The position numbers were made by a program, and so were the translations under genes. A model generated the notes under the pieces. The model was not told the DNA's origin and searched no databases. It was given only the letters and a program-made list of their open reading frames with translations. This document shows positions 1 to 8,382 of a DNA stretch of 64,000 bases, piece after piece. The DNA is taken from contig NZ_CP184360.1 of NCBI RefSeq assembly GCF_048595755.1, forward strand, positions 2,294,001-2,358,000, given 5' to 3'. Numbering within the stretch: the first letter of the stretch is position 1; the number at the start of each line of letters is the position of its first letter. This DNA comes from Luteococcus sp048595755. GTDB taxonomy: Bacteria > Actinomycetota > Actinomycetes > Propionibacteriales > Propionibacteriaceae.

Positions 1-30
1 TTCAGGGTTCGAGTCCCTGGCGGTGTACCA
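1..30 (+). tRNA. tRNA 3' end, partial (probably tRNA-Lys)
   Basis: The window opens inside a tRNA. The T arm, the 3' acceptor strand, the discriminator A (27) and an encoded CCA (28-30) are visible. The first 27 bases match the corresponding part of the complete tRNA-Lys at 87-159 exactly, so this is probably a tandem copy. The anticodon lies outside the window, so the identity is inferred from the shared 3' half. Confidence 0.8.
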
Positions 31-86
31 AGCGAAAGGCGCAATTTGCACAGGCCCCCGGGCAGGCGTAATGTTCCTTCTCGCGC

Positions 87-159
<73 letters not shown>

Positions 160-166
160 CAGAGCA

Positions 167-195
167 AAGGCCCCGGATCATTGATCCGGGGCCTT
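167..195 (+). terminator. Terminator hairpin after the tRNA-Lys pair
   Basis: A nearly perfect inverted repeat, AAGGCCCCGGATCA / TGATCCGGGGCCTT, starts eight bases after the tRNA. It is a strong GC-rich stem with a very short loop and a weak T-run, as is usual for actinobacterial intrinsic terminators. Confidence 0.75.
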
Positions 196-203
196 GGTCG
201 TTG

Positions 204-220
204 GCCGAGCCTGTCGAAGC
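204..220. repeat. Dispersed short repeat, core GAGCCTGTCGAAG
   Basis: This is one copy of the short repeat family found about a dozen times in the window. It lies between the tRNA terminator and the 3' end of the aldo/keto reductase gene, which is encoded on the other strand. Confidence 0.7.
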
Positions 221-221
221 C

Positions 222-1121
222 TCAGCGGTGGGGCTGCGGGTCGTGCCAGGCGGGGGAGGCGTCGAGGCGCTTGATCTCCTCATCGGTCAGCTCGAGATCG
301 ACGGCCTGAGCCGAGTCCGTGATGGATTCCGGACGGCTGGCGCCGGGGATGGGGATGAGCTTGTCGTACTTGGCCAGCTCCCAGGCCAGCACCACCTGCT
401 GCGGGCTGACACCACGCTCGCGGGCCACGTCGCCGAAGGCCTGGAAGCGGTTGCCCACCTCGGTCGCGCCGCCACCGCAGCCGCCCAGCGGGCTCCACGG
501 CAGGAAGGCGATGCCATTGTCCTGGCACACCGTCAGGGTGTCGGTGGAGCAGCGGAAGCTGGGGGAGAACTCGTTCTGGACGCTGACCAGCCCGTCGGGG
601 CCCAGCACGTCGCGGGCGATCTCGATCTCCTCGACATTGGCATTGCTGATGCCGACCGCCTTCACCAGGCCCTGCTGCTGGAACTCGGCGAAGGTCTCCA
701 CCACCTCGCCATAGACCTTCCAGCGGTCGGGACGGTGCCACTGGTACAGATCGATGCAGTCGACCTCCAGCTGGCTCAGGGAGTGCTCCAGGGCGCGACG
801 CAGGTAGTCCTTGGAACCGTCGCGGCCCCACGTCTCACCCTCGCCGCGGGTGATGCCGCCCTTGGTGGCGACGACGACCTCGTCGCGATTGCTGATACCG
901 CGCAGGCCCATGGCGAGCACGTGCTCGTTGTGGCCCATCTGGTCCCAACTGGGCGCGTAGATGTCCGCGGTGTCGAAGAAGGTGATGCCCGCCTCGAGCG
1001 CGGCATGGATGGTCTCCATCGCCTGGTCCAGTGACGGCATGGGGTCGCGCCCCATGGACAGGGGCATGCAGCCCATGCCGATGGCGCTCACGGTGAACGG
1101 TCCGAGCTGTCTGGTCTTCAT
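222..1121 (-). CDS. Aldo/keto reductase
   Basis: The 299-residue protein has the usual length for a cytosolic NADPH-dependent aldo/keto reductase (TIM barrel). The catalytic tetrad can be placed: Asp50 and Tyr55 in FFDTADIY, Lys87 in VVVATKGGI and His129 in YQWHRPD. The C-terminal part has IPIPGASRPE, the typical cofactor-binding segment. The start MKTRQLGPF matches family N-termini. The gene stands alone, with repeat copies on both sides, and the substrate cannot be predicted. Confidence 0.9.
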   Translation of the reverse strand: MKTRQLGPFTVSAIGMGCMPLSMGRDPMPSLDQAMETIHAALEAGITFFDTADIYAPSWDQMGHNEHVLAMGLRGISNRDEVVVATKGGITRGEGETWGRDGSKDYLRRALEHSLSQLEVDCIDLYQWHRPDRWKVYGEVVETFAEFQQQGLVKAVGISNANVEEIEIARDVLGPDGLVSVQNEFSPSFRCSTDTLTVCQDNGIAFLPWSPLGGCGGGATEVGNRFQAFGDVARERGVSPQQVVLAWELAKYDKLIPIPGASRPESITDSAQAVDLELTDEEIKRLDASPAWHDPQPHR

Positions 1122-1135
1122 CCCTTGACGGTAGT

Positions 1136-1191
1136 GGCTTCGACAGGCTCAGCCAACGTTTCCCGCCACGATCCCTGAGCCTGTCGAAGGG
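1136..1191. repeat. Inverted pair of the dispersed short repeat (hairpin)
   Basis: Two copies in opposite orientation (1138-1152 CTTCGACAGGCTCAG and 1175-1189 CTGAGCCTGTCGAAG) are exact reverse complements around a 22-base spacer. The pair can form a 15-bp hairpin directly after the gatD stop (minus strand) and upstream of the reductase gene. It is a plausible transcription terminator for murT-gatD. Confidence 0.75.
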
Positions 1192-1950
1192 TCACAGGCT
1201 GCGTGCGTGCTCGATTCGCTGTCGACGCAGTTCGTCGACCTCCGGCATCGGCAGGGGCTCGAGCTCCCGGCCCAGCGCCAGCTCCAGCAGGTGGTCGGCC
1301 AGGTCGGGATTGCGCGGCAGTAGCGGGCCGTGGGGGTAGGTGGCGTAGACCCAGCCCTTGCCCACCTGCTGGACGGCGCCCTCGACCCCGGAGCCGTCAT
1401 TGCCCACGCCGACCTCGACGGTGGCCAGCGGCTTGGCCTGCGGGCCCAGCGTCGTGTGGCCGCCATGGTTCTCGAAGCCGGTGATCAGGCTCTCGGAGCC
1501 GTCGGGACGAGTCCAGCGGTGCAAGACCTCACCGACGGCGCGCACATCGGCACGTCGGGTCTCGACGTCCAGCAATCCCAAACCGTCGACGACCTCGTCG
1601 CGCCCCCCAACGGTGAGTGTCTTGCCGCAGATCTGGAAGCCCGCGCAGACGGCCAGCAGCACGCCGCCGTTCTCCACTCCACGGCGCAGTCCACCATCGG
1701 CCTGAAGGGCCTTCAAGGCGCTGATCTGGGCCATGTCCTCGCCGCCGCCCAAGAAGTACAGGTCTGCGTCGTCGGGCATGGGCTCACCGGGCTCCACCTC
1801 GACGACCTCGGCGTCGATGCCGCGCAGCTGCAGGCGCTTGGCGGCCACCTTGGCATTGCCCTGGTCGCCGTAAATTCCCAGCAGGCTCTGGTAGACGAGC
1901 ACGATCTTGACCGGCTTGGCCGAGGGGACGATCTTGTCTGGCTGGTTCAT
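1192..1950 (-). CDS. gatD: Lipid II isoglutaminyl synthase, glutaminase subunit GatD
   Basis: This 252-residue class I-like glutamine amidotransferase supplies ammonia to MurT, which amidates the alpha-carboxylate of D-Glu in lipid II at the cytoplasmic face. The nucleophile is Cys102 in AVCAGFQICG. The oxyanion and P-loop-like segment FLGGGEDM is near residue 70, and a later YPHGPLLPRNP (His207) provides the catalytic His. The last codon of the upstream murT overlaps its ATG (ATGA), so the two are translationally coupled and form one complex. Length and motifs match the CobB/CobQ-like GatD family. Confidence 0.93.
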   Translation of the reverse strand: MNQPDKIVPSAKPVKIVLVYQSLLGIYGDQGNAKVAAKRLQLRGIDAEVVEVEPGEPMPDDADLYFLGGGEDMAQISALKALQADGGLRRGVENGGVLLAVCAGFQICGKTLTVGGRDEVVDGLGLLDVETRRADVRAVGEVLHRWTRPDGSESLITGFENHGGHTTLGPQAKPLATVEVGVGNDGSGVEGAVQQVGKGWVYATYPHGPLLPRNPDLADHLLELALGRELEPLPMPEVDELRRQRIEHARSL

Positions 1951-3239
1951 GCGAGGCCTCCGAGCTTGCGCAGCTTCTGGAACGGGGTGTAGGTGCTGAC
2001 GACGTCGAGGACGCCGTCCACCTGCTGGCTGGTGATCGCGGTCATCAGGTCGTGCTCGATGGTGTGCTCCACGTCGCCATAGGTCAGCCGCACGGCCAGG
2101 TCATGGGCGCGGGGGCCGGTGCACACCACGGTGCGGCCCCGCAGCTGCTCGAAGTCCACGTCCCACAGCCAGCTGACGTCACGGCCGTCGGCGGCGATGG
2201 CGTCGATGGCCAGCACCACCGGATCGCTGGTGGCCAGGGTGAGGCTCTCGGCCCATCCGGCCGGATTCTTGGCCAGGAGCAGGCGCGCCTCGACGTCGCC
2301 GAAGGTGCCGACGGCGAAGCGCCCGGCGGGGGAGGAGACGGTGCTCATGCCCTTGGTCGCGACGCTGGGTTCGATCCCCATCACGCGGGCGGCAGCCAGC
2401 GCGCAGGCGGCATTGGCGCGGTTGAATCGGCCCGGCACGTCGAGCTGGAGCTGCCAGACGGTTCCGTCCTGTTCGACGACGGTCTCACCGTCCACCCGGT
2501 AGTCGGCCGTCGGCTGGGTCAGGTCGCAGCCGGTGCAGGTCCACGAGCCGCCACCGACGATCTGGCCGTCCTTGCGCGAGAGCACGGCGCCGCAGGCGGG
2601 GCACAGGGCCGCATCCTGGGTCCAGCCGGCGCCGGTGTCGATCCAGATGGTGCGCTGGGCCGGCTGGGCCGACCACACCACCAGCGGGTCGTTGGCATTG
2701 GCCACCACCACGGGGCCAGCCTCGCCGGCCTGCTCCAAGGCCGTGCGCCAAGCGCGGCCGAGGCTCTTGAGCTCGAAGTTTCGGTCCATCTGGTCGCGGC
2801 TGAAGTTCAGCATCACCAACACCTCGGGGTGCCCCAGCCGGATCACGTCCGGGACGACGCGCTCGTCGGTCTCCAGGCAGGCCACGCTGGCACGAGGTGC
2901 CTCGCCCAGGGCCGAGGCGATGCCGTGGTGCAGGTTGGCGCCGTCGGCATTGGTCACCACGGCGTCCTTGTCGCCCGGCAGGCCGGCGCGCAGGGCTGCG
3001 GTGAGCAGGTGGGTGGAGGTCGTCTTGCCATTGGTGCCGGTCACCACGGCGATGCGTCGGTTGGCCAACAACTTGCCCAGGGCGTGGGGATCCACCTGGG
3101 TCATCACCTTGCCGCGGATGGAGGCTCCCGACCCCTTGCCGGTCAGGCGTGAGGCGAGGGCAGCGGCGCGTCCAGCGGTGATGGCCGCCGTGAGACGCGG
3201 GTCGTGCATGAAGGAGGGCGTGCGTGGCATGGGAAACAT
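1947..3239 (-). CDS. murT: Lipid II isoglutaminyl synthase, Mur-ligase subunit MurT
   Basis: This is a 430-residue Mur-ligase-like protein that uses ATP to activate the D-Glu carboxylate of lipid II for amidation by GatD. The P-loop VVTGTNGKTTSTHLL is at residues 66-80. A zinc-ribbon insertion with CPAC ... CTGC, a known MurT trait, lies in the central domain, and the C-terminal DUF1727 domain ends before the gatD overlap. The ORF is open much further upstream, but the start at 3239 is chosen because GGAGGT lies six bases before that ATG (MFPMPRTPS). The upstream extension is therefore an artefact. Confidence 0.93.
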   Translation of the reverse strand: MFPMPRTPSFMHDPRLTAAITAGRAAALASRLTGKGSGASIRGKVMTQVDPHALGKLLANRRIAVVTGTNGKTTSTHLLTAALRAGLPGDKDAVVTNADGANLHHGIASALGEAPRASVACLETDERVVPDVIRLGHPEVLVMLNFSRDQMDRNFELKSLGRAWRTALEQAGEAGPVVVANANDPLVVWSAQPAQRTIWIDTGAGWTQDAALCPACGAVLSRKDGQIVGGGSWTCTGCDLTQPTADYRVDGETVVEQDGTVWQLQLDVPGRFNRANAACALAAARVMGIEPSVATKGMSTVSSPAGRFAVGTFGDVEARLLLAKNPAGWAESLTLATSDPVVLAIDAIAADGRDVSWLWDVDFEQLRGRTVVCTGPRAHDLAVRLTYGDVEHTIEHDLMTAITSQQVDGVLDVVSTYTPFQKLRKLGGLA

Positions 3240-3326
3240 TGTGGCACCTCCGCCCACGCACACGCGTTTTGAGAAGACCATCCACACTGTTTGACCGTGT
3301 CGAAAGCTGTCCCCATCAGTCGGGTT

Positions 3327-3420
3327 CACGGGTTCTGGCGCGTCGCTCGGGTTCGGGCGATCCGCGTGTGTTGCAACCCACGCGCATCCCACGAACCCAC
3401 GCGACGGGCAGGAACCCGAG
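3327..3420. repeat. Long imperfect inverted repeat (arms about 46 bases)
   Basis: The sequence is centred on the palindrome GTTGCAAC (3370-3377). The two arms, read as reverse complements, match at roughly four bases in five over about 46 bases each. It lies in the 231-base gap between divergent murT and the cupin gene. Translating both strands gives similar peptides, which confirms the symmetry. It could be a two-way regulatory structure or a decayed mobile palindrome. Confidence 0.6.
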
Positions 3421-3470
3421 CGGCTGAGCCCCTCCTGACCCGCGGCGGGACGGGTGGGTAGGCTCGAGCC

Positions 3471-3947
3471 ATGGCTATCACTGACAATGGACCGAACCCA
3501 AACGTCTTCGACATCGAGACCGAGACCAAGGCCAACGAGAACTACCGCACCGTGGCCTGGAGCGGCAAGTACCTGCAGGTCACGCTGATGAGCATCCCCG
3601 TCGGCAAGGACATTGGTCTGGAGGTGCACCACGACACCGACCAGTTCCTGCGCATCGACGCCGGCAAGGGCAAGGTGCAGATGGGGCCCGCCGAGGACCA
3701 GCTCGACACCGAGCAGGAGGTCTCCGACGGCTGGAGCATCCAGGTTCCCGCCGGCACCTGGCACAACGTCACCAACACCGGTGACGAGCCGCTGCAGCTC
3801 TACACCATCTACGCGCCCGTCCACCACGCCGCCGGTGTGGTGCACACCGACTTCGAGGACGCCGAGAAGCAGGAGGAGGCCGGCAACGACGAGCCTCCGG
3901 CCTGGAGCATCCAGCCCGAGAACCAGACGCCCGACGAGAAGGCCTGA
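3471..3947 (+). CDS. Cupin-domain protein
   Basis: This is a 158-residue single-domain cupin. The first cupin motif is recognisable around residues 50-65 as VHHDTDQFLRIDAGKGKV (metal-site His pair, then Gly-rich strand), and the second around IQVPAGTWHNVTNTG. The C-terminus is acidic and hydrophilic (DEPPAWSIQ...). The family binds a metal in a beta-barrel and includes isomerases, dioxygenases and storage proteins. Nothing here indicates the substrate. No partner gene is adjacent. Confidence 0.88.
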   Translation: MAITDNGPNPNVFDIETETKANENYRTVAWSGKYLQVTLMSIPVGKDIGLEVHHDTDQFLRIDAGKGKVQMGPAEDQLDTEQEVSDGWSIQVPAGTWHNVTNTGDEPLQLYTIYAPVHHAAGVVHTDFEDAEKQEEAGNDEPPAWSIQPENQTPDEKA

Positions 3948-4019
3948 GCCCTCGACGCGCACGCGACGCCGTCCCGGTCCAGCCAGGGCGGCGTCGCTGC
4001 TTGTCACTCCGAACACTTG

Positions 4020-4030
4020 TGGTTTTACCA
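4020..4030. promoter_or_regulatory. Candidate FadR-type GntR operator upstream of sdhC
   Basis: TGGTTTTACCA is a perfect match to the TNGTNNNACNA consensus of FadR-subfamily GntR regulators. It lies 70 bases before the sdhC start. The regulator itself is not in the window, and chance occurrence of an 11-mer with five fixed pairs cannot be excluded. Confidence 0.4.
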
Positions 4031-4099
4031 CCCCGCTCGTCGGCGTGCCCCGGCGGGGGCCTATGGTGGGTCAAAAGGTCTCTCCAGGAGGCGTTTGGA

Positions 4100-4822
4100 A
4101 TGTCCCAGTCACCGTCGACCAGGGCCGCCGGCCATGCCACCGGCCTGTCCAATGCCACCGCGAAGGTGGTGATGGCACTCACCGGCATCGTCTTCGGACT
4201 CTTCGTACTGGTCCACATGATCGGCAACCTGAAGTTGTACATGGGTCCGGATGACTTCAACGGCTACGCCCACTGGTTGCGGGCCGCCTTCCACCCGGTC
4301 CTGCCGCACGAGGGACTGCTGTGGATCCTGCGGATCGTGCTACTGGTCTGCCTGGCCGCGCACCTCTACTGCGGCTGGCTGGTCCGCAGCCGAGGCCGGG
4401 CTGCCCGCGGATCCGTGCGCCGCAAGGGGATGGCCGCCTCCACTTGGATGGCGCGCAGCATGCCCCTGACCGGCATCATCCTGTTGGGCTTCCTCGTCTT
4501 CCACCTGCTCGACCTCACCATCGGCACCACGCCCGTCGCCCCGGACGCCTTCCAGGGCCCGACCGTCGCCGCCTCCTACGCCTACTCCAATGTGGTGGCC
4601 TCCTTCTCCCGCTGGCCCGTCGCGCTCGTCTACGGCCTGACCATGCTGGCGCTGTGCGCCCACCTCGCCCACGGCCTGCTCAGCGTGGTGCTGGACCTGG
4701 GCGCCACGCCCGGCCCCAAGGCCGTGAAGCGGATCAGCGCCGTCGGACTGGCCATCGGCCTGGTCGTCGCGCTCGGCAACCTGACCATCCCCGTCGCCGT
4801 GCTGACAGGAGTCGTGAAATGA
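4100..4822 (+). CDS. sdhC: Succinate dehydrogenase cytochrome b subunit
   Basis: The 240-residue membrane anchor is of the single-polypeptide (B-type) kind found with actinobacterial SdhCAB. Five hydrophobic segments are visible, beginning VVMALTGIVFGLFVLVHMIG near residue 22, and His residues in LVHMIGN, AAHLYCG, VFHLLD and CAHLAHG are candidate haem ligands. The start at 4100 follows AGGAGG with an eight-base gap; the longer ORF upstream lacks support. Its stop overlaps the sdhA ATG. The protein binds quinone and anchors SdhAB to the membrane. Confidence 0.92.
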   Translation: MSQSPSTRAAGHATGLSNATAKVVMALTGIVFGLFVLVHMIGNLKLYMGPDDFNGYAHWLRAAFHPVLPHEGLLWILRIVLLVCLAAHLYCGWLVRSRGRAARGSVRRKGMAASTWMARSMPLTGIILLGFLVFHLLDLTIGTTPVAPDAFQGPTVAASYAYSNVVASFSRWPVALVYGLTMLALCAHLAHGLLSVVLDLGATPGPKAVKRISAVGLAIGLVVALGNLTIPVAVLTGVVK

Positions 4823-6777
4823 GCGTCCTGGACATCCCGCGGGCCACCACACCGCTCGACGGCCGCGCGCCCGACGGTGACCCGGCCACCGCTTGGCACC
4901 GCGCCAAGCTGCACTACAAGCAGGTCAGCCCGCTGAACCGTCGCAAGTTCACCATCGTCGTGGTCGGCACCGGCCTGGCTGGTTCGGGAGCCGCCGCGGC
5001 CCTGGGCGAGCTGGGCTTCAACGTCGTCACCTACACCTTCCACGATGCCGCGCGTCGGGCCCACTCCGTCGCCGCCCAAGGTGGCATCAACGCAGCCCGG
5101 GGTCGCAAGGTGGACGGCGACTCGCTGGACCGCTTCGTCAAGGACACCGTCAAGGGCGGCGACTTCCGCGCCCGCGAGGCCGACGTCTTCCGGCTCGCCG
5201 AGGAGTCGGTCCGGGTGATCGACCACATGGACGCCATCGGGGCACCCTTCGCCCGCGAGTACGGCGGCCAGCTGCGCACCCGATCCTTCGGCGGCGTGCA
5301 GGTCAGCCGCACCTACTACACCCGGGGGCAGACCGGGCAGCAGCTGCAGGTGGCCGCGGCCCGGGCCCTGCAACGGCAGGTGGCCGCGGGCAGCGTGGAC
5401 CTGCGCACCCACCGCGAGGTGCTGGACCTGGTGGTCACCGACGGCCGGGTCCGTGGCGTCGTCGCCCGGGACCTGCGCACCGGCGCCATCGAGACCCAGG
5501 CCGCCCACGCCGTGGTGCTGGCCACCGGCGGCTACGGCAAGGCCTTCTTCCACTCGACGCTGGCCCACAACTCCAATGTCAGCGCCGCCTGGCGCGCCCA
5601 CCGTCGCGGTGCGCTGTTCGCGTCGCCCTCCTACCTGCAGTTCCACCCCACGGCGCTCCCGGTCAGCTCCCAGTGGCAGTCCAAGACGACGCTGATGAGC
5701 GAGTCCCTGCGCAATGACGGCCGAATCTGGGTGCCGGCCAAGGCGGGCGACGAACGCCCGGCGAACGAGATCCCGGAGCAGGAGCGCGACTACTACTTGG
5801 AGCGCAAGTACCCGGCCTACGGCAACCTGGCGCCGCGCGACATCTCGTCACGGGCCGCGCGGGAACAGATCGAGGCCGGGCACGGTGTGGGACCGCTGAA
5901 GAACAGCGTCTACCTGGACTTCCGTGACGCCATCCAGCGGCTGGGGAAGAAGACCATCGAGCAGCGCTACGGCAACCTGTTCGAGATGTATGCCGACTGC
6001 ACCGGCGAGAACCCCTACGAGGTGCCCATGCGCATCGCGCCCGGCGCCCACTTCTCGATGGGCGGCCTGTGGAGCGACTACGACATGCAGACCTCCATCC
6101 AAGGGCTGTTCGTCGGCGGCGAGGCCGGCTGGGGCTACCACGGCGCCAACCGGCTGGGCGCGAACTCGCTGCTCAGTGCCTGCGTCGACGGGATGTTCAC
6201 CCTGCCGCACACCATCCCGCACTTCCTGGCGGAGCACCTCAATGAGCCCTTGCTGGAGGATGACGACCCGGCGGTCCGGCAGACCGTCGCCGATGCCACC
6301 GGCCGGCTCGACGCGCTGCTGGCGATTGGCGGGAAGACCGGCTCCGACCGCTTCCACCGCGAGCTGGGGGAGATCCTCTACCGAGGCTGCGGCGTGGCGC
6401 GCAGCAAGGAGGGGCTGGCACAGGCCATCGAGGAGATCCGGGCCCTGCGGGCACGCTTCTGGAGCGACCTGCGCGTCCCGGGCACCGGGCACGAACTCAA
6501 CCAGGAACTGGAGAAGGCCGGCCGGGTGGCCGACTACCTGGAACTTGCCGAGCTGATGTGCGTCGACGCCTACGACCGCGACGAGTCCTGCGGCGCCCAC
6601 TTCCGCGTCGACCACCAGACCCCCGACGGTGAGGCGCTGCGCGACGATGAGAACTGGTGCTTCGTGTCGGCCTGGGAACACACACCGGGCCCCTTGGGGC
6701 AGCCCGGGATGCCCGTGCGCCACAGCGAACCCCTGACCTTCACCGCCGTGCCACTGCAGACGAGGAACTACCAATGA
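4819..6777 (+). CDS. sdhA: Succinate dehydrogenase/fumarate reductase flavoprotein subunit
   Basis: This 652-residue flavoprotein oxidises succinate to fumarate, or the reverse. The FAD-binding Rossmann motif is at residues 46-60 (VVVGTGLAGSGAAAA). The covalent FAD-histidine is His82 in RRAHSVAAQGGINAA. The family signature around RTRSFGGVQVSRTYYTRGQ and the substrate-site segment HFSMGGLWSDY are present. The start is the ATG overlapping the sdhC stop, preceded by AGGAG. The length of about 650 is typical of the actinobacterial B-type enzyme. It is in an operon with sdhC and sdhB. Confidence 0.95.
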   Translation: MSVLDIPRATTPLDGRAPDGDPATAWHRAKLHYKQVSPLNRRKFTIVVVGTGLAGSGAAAALGELGFNVVTYTFHDAARRAHSVAAQGGINAARGRKVDGDSLDRFVKDTVKGGDFRAREADVFRLAEESVRVIDHMDAIGAPFAREYGGQLRTRSFGGVQVSRTYYTRGQTGQQLQVAAARALQRQVAAGSVDLRTHREVLDLVVTDGRVRGVVARDLRTGAIETQAAHAVVLATGGYGKAFFHSTLAHNSNVSAAWRAHRRGALFASPSYLQFHPTALPVSSQWQSKTTLMSESLRNDGRIWVPAKAGDERPANEIPEQERDYYLERKYPAYGNLAPRDISSRAAREQIEAGHGVGPLKNSVYLDFRDAIQRLGKKTIEQRYGNLFEMYADCTGENPYEVPMRIAPGAHFSMGGLWSDYDMQTSIQGLFVGGEAGWGYHGANRLGANSLLSACVDGMFTLPHTIPHFLAEHLNEPLLEDDDPAVRQTVADATGRLDALLAIGGKTGSDRFHRELGEILYRGCGVARSKEGLAQAIEEIRALRARFWSDLRVPGTGHELNQELEKAGRVADYLELAELMCVDAYDRDESCGAHFRVDHQTPDGEALRDDENWCFVSAWEHTPGPLGQPGMPVRHSEPLTFTAVPLQTRNYQ

Positions 6778-7526
6778 GGATCACGCTCGAGGTGTGGCGC
6801 CAGCCCAATGCCGTGGCGCCCGGAGGTTTCGTCACCTACGTGGTGGACGATGCGACGCCGGAGATGTCGATGCCGGAGCTGTTGGACCGGCTCAACGACC
6901 AGATCGTCGAGGCCGGGGGAGAACCGGTGGCCTTCGAGAGCGACTGCCGCGAGGGGATCTGCGGCTGCTGCGGCATCACCATCGACGACCGGCCGCACGG
7001 GCCGGTGGCCAACACCCCCACCTGCCAGCAACACCTGCGCAACTTCCGCGACGGTGACACCGTGCGGCTGGAACCCTTCCGGTCGGCGGCCTTCCCCGTC
7101 GTGAAGGACCTCGTCGTGGACCGTTCTGCCCTGGACCGGGTGGTGCAGGGCGGCGGCTTCGTCAGTGTCGACACCGGCACCGCACCCGACGCCGAGGACC
7201 GCCAGATCACCTTCCGACGGGCGGAGAAGGCCCTGGACTTCGCCGCCTGCATCGGCTGTGGTGCCTGCGTCGCCGCCTGCCCCAACGGGGCGGCGCACCT
7301 GTTCAGCGGCGCCCTGTTGACGCACTTCGCCACCCTGCCGCAGGGCCGGCCAGAACGCTCCAAGCGTGCTCGGGGTGTGGTGAGGGCCGTCGAACAGGAC
7401 TTCGGCCCGTGCTCCACCTACGGCGAGTGCGTCGAGGTGTGCCCGGCCGGGATCCCGCTGGCCGCCGTCGCCGCCGTGAACAAGGAGATGATGCGGGCCG
7501 CCTGGCGTCGGGGCTCCGACGACTGA
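6774..7526 (+). CDS. sdhB: Succinate dehydrogenase/fumarate reductase iron-sulfur subunit
   Basis: This 250-residue subunit passes electrons from FAD to quinone. It has a ferredoxin-type [2Fe-2S] site with Cys58, Cys63, Cys66 and Cys84 (CREGICGCCG ... TCQ), then CIGCGACVAACPNG and CSTYGECVEVCPAGI, which supply the other two clusters. The ATG overlaps the sdhA stop by four bases. It ends the operon; the next gene starts 22 bases later and is unrelated. Confidence 0.95.
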   Translation: MRITLEVWRQPNAVAPGGFVTYVVDDATPEMSMPELLDRLNDQIVEAGGEPVAFESDCREGICGCCGITIDDRPHGPVANTPTCQQHLRNFRDGDTVRLEPFRSAAFPVVKDLVVDRSALDRVVQGGGFVSVDTGTAPDAEDRQITFRRAEKALDFAACIGCGACVAACPNGAAHLFSGALLTHFATLPQGRPERSKRARGVVRAVEQDFGPCSTYGECVEVCPAGIPLAAVAAVNKEMMRAAWRRGSDD

Positions 7527-7548
7527 GAACCGCTCCTGCTCATTCTCC

Positions 7549-8379
7549 ATGGTTGCTCTTGCTTGGAGCACCTATGTCGTTCCCGAGAACCGCTGCGTCC
7601 CCGATGTCTTCCCCGAGTCCCCGGAATTCCAGACCGTGCCCCGGGTCTTTGCGACGGCGTACATGGTGGGCGCCGCGGAATGGGCCTGCATGGAGGCACT
7701 GCGTCCGCACCTGGAGGAGGGGGAGGGCTCTGTGGGCGTGCACGTCGACTTGTCCCACACCGTCGCCACCCTGCCCTGAATGACCGTGCGCTATGAGTGC
7801 ACCGTCACCGAGGTGGAGGGACGCACCATCTGGTGGGATGTGCAGGCGTTCGACGACCCGGGGCCCATCGGTTCGGGACGACACGCCCGCGCCGTGCTGC
7901 AGCTCGACCGCTTCATGGGCGGCCTGGACAAGCGGGCAGACGAGGCCGAGGGGCTCACCGACGAGCAACTGCACGCCAAACCGCTGCCGTCGTCGATGTC
8001 GCTGGGTGGGTTGTTGAAGCACCTCGCCTACGTCGAGGGCTTCTGGTTCGGTGTGGTCATGGGCGGCAACCCGCCCGCCAGGCCTTGGTGCGACGTGGAC
8101 TGGAAGGCGAACAGGGACTGGGACTGGGACTCCGCACTGGAGGACACGGGCGAGGATCTTCGTCGGATCTGGCGCGATGCCTGTGAGGCGTCACGGGACC
8201 ACCTGGATGCCTTGGGCGGAGCGGGGCGCGTCGACCTGTCCCGGCTGGTCACGGTGCGCTGATGGGACGAGGACCCCACCGTCCGCTGGGTTCTCGTGCA
8301 CATGGTGGAGGAGTACTGCCGCCACTGCGGGCACGCGGACCTGCTGCGGGAAGCGATCGACGGCCAGATGGGCGAGTGA
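7549..8379 (+). pseudogene. Broken thioesterase/DinB (DUF664) gene with two in-frame TGA codons
   Basis: One reading frame runs through the whole interval but is cut by TGA at 7777-7779 and 8260-8262. The first part (VPRVFATAYMVGAAEWACM..., then YECTVTEVEGRTIWWDVQAF) resembles hot-dog thioesterases. The second (LDRFMGGLDKRADEAEG..., SLGGLLKHLAYVEGFW, and after the second TGA, HMVEEYCRHCGHADLLREA) resembles DinB/DUF664 proteins. Both stops lie inside otherwise recognisable homology, so each looks like a single-base nonsense change. The two families seem to have been joined by a deletion, because neither the thioesterase end nor the DinB start is complete. Confidence 0.7.
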
Positions 8380-8382
8380 GGC

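Noticed and set aside
1947..4031. A 694-residue form of MurT
   Set aside because: The extra N-terminal part runs antisense through the cupin gene and across the palindrome; a ribosome site marks the real start at 3239.
7777..8262. In-frame TGA codons as selenocysteine or other recoding
   Set aside because: No hairpin resembling a SECIS element was found after either TGA, the residues are not at known selenocysteine sites in these families, and two independent stops in one frame fit decay better.
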